DNA from: Paenibacillus sp. JZ16
GTDB taxonomy: Bacteria; Bacillota; Bacilli; Paenibacillales; Paenibacillaceae
NCBI RefSeq assembly: GCF_015326965.1
Contig: NZ_CP017659.1
Coordinates: 682,001 to 746,000, forward strand
Length of the DNA: 64,000 nucleotides
Reading direction: 5' to 3'
Shown: in pieces, positions 33,605-42,400 of the stretch
Numbering within the stretch: position 1 is the stretch's first letter
Layout: every line of letters begins with the position of its first letter
Made by a program: the position numbers and the translations under genes
The notes under the pieces: generated by a model
What the model was told of the DNA's origin: nothing
Database searches by the model: none
Seen by the model: the letters and a program-made list of their open reading frames with translations, nothing else

Positions 33605-35032
33605 TTACGCACGGGGTAACACAATCGTAACGGTCGTTCCTTCCCCGATTTGACTTTCCATGTCGATATATCCATTGAACCGCTCTACAATCTCTTTGCA
33701 AATAGAAAGTCCAAGACCTGAACCGTTCGCTGTGCTTGCATTTTTCGCCCGGTAAAAGCGTTCCTGCACTCTCTCCAGCTCATCGCCCGCGATACCGATA
33801 CCTTGATCACGTATCCGTATAACTACCTCGCTTGGCGTATGTGTAAGCTTCAATTCGATTAGCGATGGACTGCCTGAATATTTGATGGCATTGTCCACAA
33901 GGTTGGCGATCGCATGGGACATCAGCATTGGATTCACGTTGGCGTGGACTCTCGTCAGAAGCTTATCCTCCGGTTCCGCTTCCGCCTCCCTGAACATAAT
34001 CTCGATTCCTTTATCTTTGGCCTTGCCACCCATACTCGTTGCGACTTGCTGAATCAGTTCGTTCATTTCCGTCTTCCGGACTTCCAGTTCGTTAGAATCA
34101 GCCTTGTCGAATCGGGATAGCAACAACAGTTCATTAATCAAGCGCGTCAGCCGGTCCGATTCCTGCAGCAGATGAGCATAGATTTTTTGCAGCTCCTTGT
34201 TCTCGTTCTCCCCTTCATACAAGTATTGAGAGAAACCACGAATTGCTGCCAGTGGTGTTTTTAACTCATGAGATACGTTGGAGACGAATTGTTTCTGGTA
34301 CTGAATGTAATCATGAAGCTGCCGCCCCATGGAATCCAGCCCATCTGCCAGCATGCCCAGCTCATCCTTCCGGTTTAGATGAACTCTCCGAAACTCCTGT
34401 CTAGAGAAACTTTGCGCAGCCCCAAGCAACAGCTTAATCGGCTTGGTTGTGTTGCGGGCAATCCACAGACTGGATAACGTAATCAGTACAATAAATCCGC
34501 CTGCACCCGCAAACAGGATATAACGAATTTGATCCATAATCGCATAAAAGTAGGAAATGTCCTCCACGAACTCATACACATAAGCGTTTTGGTAGTATTG
34601 ATCCTGAATGGGAGTGGCAAAATAAAGCAGATGATCTTCCGTTACGGTGTAGGCATAACTGCCGCTCAGGGCTTTCTCAATATTCTTTTCAAAAATAAGA
34701 GGTTTGCCATCATTAATGATGATGCCATCCGCAGCCAAGCCCAGCAACTGCTTGGAGCTATCATAGATACGTACTTCCTTGCCTGAAGCTTTCAGCTTCT
34801 CCAGAGCAAGTCTGACGATTTCTTTTGTCTGCGGCTCTCCTGTCGATGATCTATGCTGTGCCAACACCTCACGGAAGGACAACTCGGACAGATCCGCCTT
34901 CTCCCTCATCTGTTTTTCAATGGTAATGAAGCTGTAGTAATCGATGGCTTTATTCACCGCAAAAATAATGATGCCAAAGGACAGCACGGAGAAAAATAAA
35001 TAATTCAGCAGTAACCGGGTTGAATACTTCAG
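33605..35032 (-). CDS. Sensor histidine kinase with apparent CTG start
   Basis: A 475-residue kinase with an N-terminal TM, an outer sensor domain (about 35-165), a second TM (YILFAGAGGFIVLITLSSLW), HAMP, H-box FVSNVSHELKTPLAAIRGFS, and the ATPase domain with NLVDNAIKYSG and ERFYRAKNASTANGSGLGLS. Frame comparison shows homologous-looking sequence (KYSTRLLLNYLFFSVLSFG) upstream of the first ATG/GTG/TTG. The only start candidate there is CTG at 35032, nine bases after GGAGG and overlapping the regulator's TGA as CTGA, where ATGA would be usual. GTG at 34987 is the conventional alternative. Confidence 0.9.
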   Translation of the reverse strand: MKYSTRLLLNYLFFSVLSFGIIIFAVNKAIDYYSFITIEKQMREKADLSELSFREVLAQHRSSTGEPQTKEIVRLALEKLKASGKEVRIYDSSKQLLGLAADGIIINDGKPLIFEKNIEKALSGSYAYTVTEDHLLYFATPIQDQYYQNAYVYEFVEDISYFYAIMDQIRYILFAGAGGFIVLITLSSLWIARNTTKPIKLLLGAAQSFSRQEFRRVHLNRKDELGMLADGLDSMGRQLHDYIQYQKQFVSNVSHELKTPLAAIRGFSQYLYEGENENKELQKIYAHLLQESDRLTRLINELLLLSRFDKADSNELEVRKTEMNELIQQVATSMGGKAKDKGIEIMFREAEAEPEDKLLTRVHANVNPMLMSHAIANLVDNAIKYSGSPSLIELKLTHTPSEVVIRIRDQGIGIAGDELERVQERFYRAKNASTANGSGLGLSICKEIVERFNGYIDMESQIGEGTTVTIVLPRA

Positions 35033-35736
35033 GCCTCGCCACCTCCAAGTTGATAGCCAAATCCATAGATCGTCCTGACATACTTCGGTTCGTCCGCGTT
35101 ATCCTCCAGCTTCTTCCGTAATCGCATGATGGTCATATCCACACTGCGACTGTCTCCCATAAAGTCATATCCCCATCCGATCTGCAGCAGCTCATCCCGG
35201 GTGAAGATTTTGTCTGGCCTTTTGAGTAACGTTTCCAGAATTTTAAACTCTTTGGCCGTTAAAGACACGGGTACATCGTTTTTCAGCACCCTTCGGCTTT
35301 CCAGATCAAATGTCAGCTCTTCATGAATGATGCGTGTAGATTTCACTTCTGTTCCTTCACTTGATTCCTCCTTGCTCTCGTTTCTTCTCAGAATCACCTT
35401 GATCCGAGCGAGCAATTCACGATTGTCAAAGGGTTTGGTCATGTAATCTTCCGCCCCTAGCTCTAGTCCCAACACCTTGTCGATTACCTCATTTTTGGCA
35501 GAGAGCATGATCACAGGAACGGCACGTTTCCCGGTGATTTCCTTGCACAGGTCATATCCGGAGCAGTCAGGCAGCATCAAGTCAAGCACCACCAGGTCCG
35601 GCCCAAAAGCATCCAGCAGCTGCAGGGCTATTTTACCGTTTTCAGCCGTTTGAACGACGTAGTTTTCTCTTCTCAGTACGAGCTCAATTAAATCTCTGAT
35701 TGCGACTTCATCGTCAATGACAAGTATTTTCTTCAA
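35029..35736 (-). CDS. OmpR-family response regulator
   Basis: A 235-residue regulator. The receiver has DDE near residue 8, phospho-acceptor in VVLDLMLPDCSG (about D52), VIMLSAKNE and KPF; a charged linker (ESKEESSEGTE) joins it to a winged helix with SLTAKEFKILETLLKRPDKI and YVRTIYGFGYQLG. A TTG start after AGAAGGGG. It overlaps its kinase by four bases, and a lipoprotein completes the operon. Confidence 0.93.
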   Translation of the reverse strand: MKKILVIDDEVAIRDLIELVLRRENYVVQTAENGKIALQLLDAFGPDLVVLDLMLPDCSGYDLCKEITGKRAVPVIMLSAKNEVIDKVLGLELGAEDYMTKPFDNRELLARIKVILRRNESKEESSEGTEVKSTRIIHEELTFDLESRRVLKNDVPVSLTAKEFKILETLLKRPDKIFTRDELLQIGWGYDFMGDSRSVDMTIMRLRKKLEDNADEPKYVRTIYGFGYQLGGGEA

Positions 35737-35856
35737 TGTGCACCCCTTCTAGCCTTGTTCCCCAGCTTGAATCATCATTTACCCTCATCTTAGCACAGAC
35801 ACTTGAGATTCCTCCACCAACTGGAAGATGAGGTTTTTTCCACTGAGCCCAACGTT

Positions 35857-35908
35857 TCTTGTACCGATAAAACAAAAAAGCCGCTAAATTAGCGACTTTC
35901 AATGGTTC
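35857..35908 (+). repeat. Family-1 intergenic repeat, copy E (right half only)
   Basis: Starts inside the right arm of stem-loop 1 (tcttgtaccgataaaac) and contains stem-loop 2 (gccgctaaattagcgac) and tcaatgg; the left module, left arm and tail are missing. It lies 80 bases downstream of the S41 peptidase gene. Confidence 0.75.
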
Positions 35909-35988
35909 CATCAAACCGGGTTTAAAAATTCAATTTTTTAACTTATAGTTCAAACGATAAATTTCTTGTCTATGTAGGAGAAAAGTGT

Positions 35989-37746
35989 TTAATAACCATT
36001 TTTAATTATTTCAACGGCTTTCTCAACATACTCGTCCCTACCTTCCGTAATTCCTTCAATGGTTGGATCAAGACGAATATCAGGCTGCACTCCTATTCTT
36101 TGCGTTGGTTTTTTATCTGGATAAAATATACCGATTCCACTTATGCCAGTTTTTATATTTCCTGGGAGAGTAATTCTAAATAAATTGCCATCCGCTCCAG
36201 CAGTTGGCCTCCCAAGAACTATTGAATTTTCTGTTTTTCTCAGCAACATCGTTGTAAACTCACCGTTACTCATAGTATGTTCATTGATTAAAATCACAAC
36301 TTTCCCTTTATAAACCTCGTCATCTGTCCGTAGAGGCTCCCCTGAGGTAAGTGGTTCAAAATAATATTCACCTGGTACTGCACGATTAGGAAGTGACGCT
36401 TTGGCAAACTCTTCCTCAGAAGGGATCAGATATTGGGCCAATTTATAGTCAACTGAGCTAGAAGGGTAGTTTCTAAGATCAACAATCAGACCTTTAGTGT
36501 CCCACCATCTTTTCATGATGCTATCAATCTCGCCATCTACCAACAGACCGGCATTAATATAGTAGATCTCTCCGTTCTCCATTGCTTGTGATTTCGTATA
36601 AACAAAGTAATTAATCTCTTGTAGGCTGCTCGTCGCACTTATGTTCATCGTTTTTCCCTGTCGAATTACAGTAACGTCCATATTCTTTTGATGAGTTCGG
36701 AATAATGCATTAAAGAAATGACCTGACGTGTCTTCTCGTGATTGTGAGATGTATTTTCTTCTATCTTCTAATAATTCATCAATATTATTGTCACCTACTT
36801 TTAATACTATGTCTCCGACCTCAAGTCCACATTTGTTATAGACTGTACTTATAACAATCTGATTGTTAATTTCGACAAAGTTTACGGGAAGCCGATATAT
36901 TCCAAAATACTCAGTAATGGATTCTCTATTTTTGCCACCCAAATAAACATGAGAATCATGTACTCTAGTTGTTAGTTCTGCTAAGGTCATGAAATAGGAA
37001 TCATAATCAGACCCATCTATCATTTTAGGAATAAACTCTAGAAGCACTTGATCCCATTCCTCTCCTATGACATCTTTATAAGGAAAATAGTATTCGATAA
37101 TATTCCAATAGCGGAATAAACCAAGCAACCTGTAGCCGGTGTCATCAAATTTCATATTAGTATAAGCGTTTTCATTATGCATAATCCCTAAGGGTGATTC
37201 ATCATTAAAGCTAACGTATGCATTTTTCCGTTCTGAAATGTTAGAATCTAAAATCTTTGATAATTCAAGACTCAGATCTGTTCCAAGATATTCCTCATCC
37301 TTGGACCAATCTGTGGTTGGACTGAGTTGTATGGAATCTTCGGAAAACTGGTATTGGTGTTCAAGATCCCCGGTAATGCTCTCATTACCTAGCGTATGAA
37401 CCCAATCATAGAGAATTGAATTCACATCCGAATTTTCTTCTAAAATAGAAGGCATCACCCGAAATAGCTCATAGTCCCAATTTAGATCCCCAGATACAAC
37501 CTTAGGATGGTAATATTTCACCACTCCCCATACCTTACTGAGCTTAGCAAAATCCTCGATCTTCTGTTCAGAAAGGCTGGAAAATTTCATTCCACTTCCT
37601 TGGTCATACTCCTGCTTCTGCTCCTGCTCTTTCACTTGTTCAAGCTGGTGAGTCTCCTGTGATGCAAAACAACCTGCAGTAGTGAGGATAAACAATACAC
37701 TGATAAATACAAAGAACATACGGTTTCTTCTTTTTTTTAGTCTCAC
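35989..37746 (-). CDS. S41-family peptidase lipoprotein (C-terminal processing type)
   Basis: A 585-residue secreted peptidase with a lipobox-like signal peptide (ILTTAGCFAS). The N-terminal part (about 60-270) contains KLSKVWGVVKYYHPKVVSGD, typical of tricorn-like S41 proteins. A PDZ-like region (CGLEVGDIVLKVGDNNIDEL) and the peptidase core with INEHTMSNGEFTTMLLRKTE (nucleophile Ser about residue 494) and VLGRPTAGADGN follow. A GTG start lies after AAAGGTGG. Transcribed alone; substrate unknown. Confidence 0.9.
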   Translation of the reverse strand: MRLKKRRNRMFFVFISVLFILTTAGCFASQETHQLEQVKEQEQKQEYDQGSGMKFSSLSEQKIEDFAKLSKVWGVVKYYHPKVVSGDLNWDYELFRVMPSILEENSDVNSILYDWVHTLGNESITGDLEHQYQFSEDSIQLSPTTDWSKDEEYLGTDLSLELSKILDSNISERKNAYVSFNDESPLGIMHNENAYTNMKFDDTGYRLLGLFRYWNIIEYYFPYKDVIGEEWDQVLLEFIPKMIDGSDYDSYFMTLAELTTRVHDSHVYLGGKNRESITEYFGIYRLPVNFVEINNQIVISTVYNKCGLEVGDIVLKVGDNNIDELLEDRRKYISQSREDTSGHFFNALFRTHQKNMDVTVIRQGKTMNISATSSLQEINYFVYTKSQAMENGEIYYINAGLLVDGEIDSIMKRWWDTKGLIVDLRNYPSSSVDYKLAQYLIPSEEEFAKASLPNRAVPGEYYFEPLTSGEPLRTDDEVYKGKVVILINEHTMSNGEFTTMLLRKTENSIVLGRPTAGADGNLFRITLPGNIKTGISGIGIFYPDKKPTQRIGVQPDIRLDPTIEGITEGRDEYVEKAVEIIKNGY

Positions 37747-37884
37747 CGTTTTCCACCTTTCAGCTCAATAATTTATCTTTTTTCTTGTAAATCTTTTAGA
37801 GTACATTCTCACTCTTTACTCCGTAACCGTTTGTCCGGTCCTTTTCGTTCATATAATACACCAAATAATGGAAAGTGTACAATT

Positions 37885-37974
37885 CTGCCCGTTACTTCAA
37901 CAAAAGCAGCTGATCACATTGATCAGCTGCTTTCTTATTTTGATCGTGCTATCGTTTCCGCTAGTTTAATTGAA
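37885..37974 (+). repeat. Family-2 intergenic repeat
   Basis: Left end ctgcccgttacttcaac, a strong palindrome aagcagctgatcacattgatcagctgctt (12-bp arms, 37904-37932), then gtgctatcgtttccgctagtttaattgaa. It lies between the acetyltransferase gene end (38127) and the S41 gene start. Confidence 0.75.
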
Positions 37975-38126
37975 AATTCAATTTGCCTTCACTGCTTTGT
38001 TTTAATTAAGCATTTCTTAATAGGGCATTATACTACAATAATTGATACCCCGACTTCTTTCGAAATCACTCATAATATTTACACGAAAACCCATTTCCTG
38101 AAATATTTAATAGCACAATTTAGGTT

Positions 38127-38588
38127 TCAGTAATTTGAAGTGTCAAACGAAAAATGAAATGTTTTAGTTTGTTCTCCTCCGATTTTTTTATAGAATTTTA
38201 TAGCATGTTGATCAACGCTATCCGCTTGAACAAACAATTCCTTAATGGATTTTGATTTGCAATATTCAATCATTTCATATACTAACCTACTACCAATTCC
38301 TTTTCTTTGACATTTATTAATGACCGCTAGATCATAAATATACATCGAAGATCCCTCACGGTCATACATCTCTAATTCGAATCCAGTTAATCCTCCTACA
38401 ACTTTGCCATCGATGGTTGCCACAAAGCAGACAAAGTTTGGATTTTTCAATAGTTTTTCAATATTATCTAAATTTACATAATTCGGATTCGGCGATTCAA
38501 ACTCTACATTAAACAACAATACTAGCTCATAAAACTTTGAATTGTCTCTAATTTTCAATTTTGTGTACTCTACAACACTCTTATTCAT
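38127..38588 (-). CDS. GNAT acetyltransferase, AAC(3)-I-like
   Basis: A 153-residue GNAT enzyme. The acetyl-CoA loop is IYDLAVINKCQRKGIGSRLV (RKGIGS, about residues 89-106), with the family's GGLTGFELEMYDREGSSMYI upstream and ELFVQADSVDQHAIKFYKKI downstream. The combination closely follows the gentamicin 3-N-acetyltransferase AAC(3)-I group, but the substrate is unproven. GGGGAG precedes the ATG. Like the nucleotidyltransferase, it stands alone between same-direction repeats and shares an upstream segment. Confidence 0.85.
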   Translation of the reverse strand: MNKSVVEYTKLKIRDNSKFYELVLLFNVEFESPNPNYVNLDNIEKLLKNPNFVCFVATIDGKVVGGLTGFELEMYDREGSSMYIYDLAVINKCQRKGIGSRLVYEMIEYCKSKSIKELFVQADSVDQHAIKFYKKIGGEQTKTFHFSFDTSNY

Positions 38589-38690
38589 TGAAATTCTCCC
38601 CTATCCTTGTGGTTGCTTAAAGTACTCTACTATAAATACTTTATTAATTTGTATTTCACATTGCTCTTGAACTCTCGGGGATTTCTGTTA

Positions 38691-38742
38691 ACGTCTTATT
38701 CACGTACTTCGCAAATCATTCTATATGTAGGGTATTCTCTAA
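38691..38742 (-). repeat. Segment shared with the region upstream of the nucleotidyltransferase gene
   Basis: Matches 19395-19445 (acgtcttattcacgtacttc..., ctatatgtagggtattctct) with scattered changes and lies in the equivalent place, about 100 bases upstream of a resistance-like gene and just before a ctgcccc-type repeat left end. Confidence 0.5.
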
Positions 38743-38756
38743 GCTTTTGAACTATC

Positions 38757-38844
38757 CTGCCCCGTTAGCTTAAAGAGACAACTGATCGCTCTGACCAGCT
38801 GCCTTCTCTTCTTTATTCAACTATCGTTTCCAGTTTGTTTAATG
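38757..38844 (+). repeat. Family-2 intergenic repeat
   Basis: ctgccccgttagcttaaag, a palindrome caactgatcgctctgaccagctg with diverged arms, and right end aactatcgtttccagtttgtttaatgc. Confidence 0.7.
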
Positions 38845-38986
38845 CACTTGCAATAACTAAATGTCTTCGCTTATCGCCTTTAATTCGCTCAACGCTATCT
38901 ATCCTTGGACACATTATAAAATCAGGAAAATCCTTCTCGATTACAGAAAAGTATCTTGTAAACAATGTTTCCTCCAGAAGTTCTTC

Positions 38987-39245
38987 TTAAGTTGGTCCAA
39001 CAGGTTCATACTTCCAGCCTACATTGATCCAATCATAAAGCTCTTGCGAGGTAAATCGGATTTTATTTTTGTTCTTTGTAAGTACAATTTCACCATCAAC
39101 GGGAGTGCATGTCTTGATAAGACGACCCTTACAGTTATACGCTGGTTCTAAAGTTATTAGATTACCGTTGATCATGTTTATTTTTAAAAGCAATGGAACT
39201 TTATCAGCCTCTAACTCGGTTGCCTGTTCGCTTGGACTTGAAAAA
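38987..39245 (-). pseudogene. Hypothetical protein, 5' end cut by repeat F
   Basis: The frame from the repeat border reads SSPSEQATELEADKVPLLLK, INMINGNLITLEPAYNCKGR, TCTPVDGEIVLTKNKNKIRF and ELYDWINVGWKYEPVGPT before a stop. It is protein-like but I do not recognise it. The open frame extends upstream only through repeat F, so the natural start is lost. Similar to the truncations at repeats C and H. Confidence 0.5.
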
Positions 39246-39316
39246 CTTGTACGATAAAACAAAAAAGCCGCTAATAAAGCGACTTTCAATGGGTCTATGT
39301 TCTTGTCTACCGACAG
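39244..39316 (+). repeat. Family-1 intergenic repeat, copy F (right half)
   Basis: Starts at aacttgtacgataaaac (inside the right arm of stem-loop 1), then stem-loop 2 (gccgctaataaagcgac) and the tail tatgttcttgtctaccgaca. Confidence 0.8.
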
Positions 39317-39366
39317 AAGTTACTAGTAAGATCCGTCCATTTACGTAGTTTTATTCTGTATCGTCG

Positions 39367-39412
39367 AAAAAGCACATCCCGGGCGCGTTGCCGCGCTAAT
39401 CGGAATGTGCTT
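39367..39412 (-). terminator. Terminator of the surface-protein genes
   Basis: On the minus strand aagcacattccgatt pairs with gggatgtgctt around a GC-rich centre (gcgcg..cgcgc) and is followed by TTTTTC, 22 bases after the stop. Confidence 0.8.
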
Positions 39413-39433
39413 AAATCAATTGTTCCGCGTCTA

Positions 39434-42400
39434 CTACTGCTGCTGCCCCTCGATTAATTGTAGAACGCGATACAAGAACGTCGCCGTTTCAGCCCTGCTG
39501 GTCGTACTCTTCGGCTTCATGTAGCCGTTAGAGCCCGTAACCAGCCCGTACTCGAACATCGTTGCCACGCTGTCCGCAGCATATGGCGCAATCTGGCTCG
39601 CATCACGGAAGCCCTCAAGCGTTGAACCGGATGCGGACGGCTTTATTGTTCCTGTCGTTTGCAGCGCTCGGGTCAGCATAACCATAGCATCCTGGCGGCT
39701 GATTGAATCACGAGGAGCGAAGTTAACTTCGTTCACTCCCGAAGCGATTCCCAATTGCTTGGCGATGGACACCGCATCGTAGTAATAATCACTCGGCTTC
39801 ACATCGGCGAACGTCGAGGCGATTTCGGCACGCAGGTCAAGCATGTTCACCAGCATCAAGATAAAATCAGCTCGCGTTACCTGATTTGCTGGGCTGAAAG
39901 TGCCCTTTTCGATCGAGGTGCCTTTGACGATGCCTCTTTCGGCCAGCATCTCGATCGCCTCGCGCGCCCATTCATGCTTGCTAAGGTCGGTAAATGCAGC
40001 CGGTTTCTTGCCGCCGATCGCATAGACGCCGACATGGTCGATGGAGAATCGCAGCATATCCTTGTCTTTGTCATACGACGCGCCATTAATTGCCGCCGCG
40101 CTGTCTCCCCTCAGTTCGAGAGCTTGCAGATCAACAGCTTGCTCTCCCGCTTGAAGCGAATACGGAATCGCAATCGAAATCGGTGCCTTCGCATTTTTCC
40201 AAGACAGAGCTTCACCGTCCAGTTGCAATGCAACTTCCACGATTGGCCTGTTGCCGATCCGCCCGACCGCTTCGTTACTGCGATACTCGCCCGCATAATC
40301 GCTTACGATTACGAGCAGCTTTCCGGCATTCTCCTTGACTCCTGCCAGCATGTCGCCAGTCAAAACAAGCTGAGCGTACGGCGTGGAGATATGCAGAATC
40401 AGATTAGAATGGTTCGTCAGTTTAGCCGCCGGAAGCTCCAAAGCATAGCTCCCAGCCGCATTCCACGACTTCAATTCAAGATGGACATGTTTATTACCTT
40501 TGCTGTCGGCCACTGCCCTCTGAATGGCGGCATTCAGATCCGACGTCCCCACCGCAGCGGCAGCCTGCTGACCGTTCATCGTCGGGACAAGCACGGCTTT
40601 GACTGAACCGTCCGCCTGCAACGAATACGGATTATGCGCCGGACCGCCTCCACCGTTGCCTCCGCCGTTGCTACCACCGCTGCCACCAGCGTTACCTCCG
40701 CCGCTGCCACCACTGTTGCCACCACCGCCGCCTCCATTGCCTCCACCACTCGTAGGCGGCTTGCGGTATTCGAAGGTGACCAGCTCGGGAGTCGTCATGT
40801 GATCCGTTTCAAGCTCGACCGTATACTTCCCTTGCTCTTCTCCGGACAACGTAAAGTCGATGTGGAAGCTTCCATCTTCCTCAGTGCCCGTCTGACCGGT
40901 ATATTGAATGTTGCCTTTTGGGTCTAGCACTTTCACATACAAATGTTCTTTCTTGCCGTTCATGACCAGGCCGTCAATCGTGACTTTCTTCGTGGAAGCG
41001 TCCACAGCGGCTTGTATGCCTTCCAACGTCTTTAGCTCTTGCTGCAGGGCAAGATCGTACACGCCGAATTCATAGAAGGAATAACCGTAAAACGTTGCCC
41101 GATTCAATCCCTCAAACTTGATGTATCTTGCCGTCGTTGCCGGGAATACCAGGGTGTTCTTGCCGTCAGCAGCTTTAACCACGCCGTTGTTGCCGACTTT
41201 CAAGGGCTCCCACGTTTGCTCATCATCCGAGACGCTCAGACGGTATTGGTCCGCGCGCGCATATTCCCAATCGATGCGGATCGTATCGAAGGTTTGCTGG
41301 CTGTCCAGATCAACCTGGAACCAAGCCGTATCGCGCACTTCGCTCGCCCAACGCGTGGCCGGTGCGCCGTCCAACGCCTTCGCAGGCTCCAGACCTGCGG
41401 CCTCCGTCGAGGATGCCTCTGCTTCTTTGTCTTGTGAGATGCTGCCAGCCTCGTAATACACGCCTTCCTTCAGCGCCGTATAAGCGCCTTCCGTTACAAA
41501 CTCAAGGCCTTTAGCTTCTTCCAGCTTCGCATTGAACGCCAGCAAATAGTCCCTGGCTTGCTCAGGGTCGCTCTCTTGCGTACGCTCCATCATGATCAAG
41601 GCGTTGCGCAACGCGCGTACCGTATCGGCATTGCTTAGCTGCTTGTTGTCCGCGTACTTATCAACAAGAGCCAATAGCCCTTCAGCGCCCAAACGAGCTT
41701 CTATTACGAATTTAACCGTCTTGGATTTGGCAGCGGCCACCGTCAGCTCCAGCACATGCTTACCCGGCTTACCCGTCAGATCTACAACAGTTCCTTCCGT
41801 ATAAGGCTTGCCGTCATACTTGGCCGTAACTTTAACGATCCCGCTCCCGTCATCTCCCGGAATGGTCCAGGTGAATGCGGCCTGTGTCGTATCAGGCACG
41901 ATCGTATGCTCCGAGATCGGCTGCCCGTTCATGAGCGCTACAACATCAGGCGGAGCAGCGTCTTGCTTCTGATAAGTGCCTTTCGAGAATTGATACAGCC
42001 AATCGTAAAGCACGCGGGTAGCAGGGTCTGCGCTTTTCGCCGCGTTGTATATAGCGTTGTTGCCTTGATAGTAAGCTTTATATCCTTGCTGCATCAGACC
42101 GGTATCCACGCCGCTGTTCAAGTACTCGATGAACCGCTCGCGGAAGACGGCGTCGTTGATCATCCGGTCGTCGAATTCCAGCTCCAGCGACATGCCGTAC
42201 CGCTTCGCCATATCCGCTGTATCCTCCAGACGCGAAGGGTCCAGTTTCTCGAAGAAATAGTTCGGCTGCAAAGATACGGCATCCATGCCGACATCCTTCC
42301 ACATGAATGCCTTATAGGCCATAAAATGAGGAATCCAGAACAGCTTTAGGCCTGCGTTATGAACGATGTCGCTCGCTCTCTTGACCATCTCCGGTCCGGT

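Noticed and set aside
30635..39289. Short hydrophobic peptide encoded on the minus strand of the repeats (KVAxLAAFLFYRYK)
   Set aside because: It is open in copies C, E and F, but copies A and H contain stops and starts differ, so it is a by-product of the stem sequence, not a conserved peptide.
40634..40802. Proline/alanine-rich plus-strand frames opposite the surface protein
   Set aside because: They are antisense shadows of the glycine-rich linker of the DUF4855 protein.
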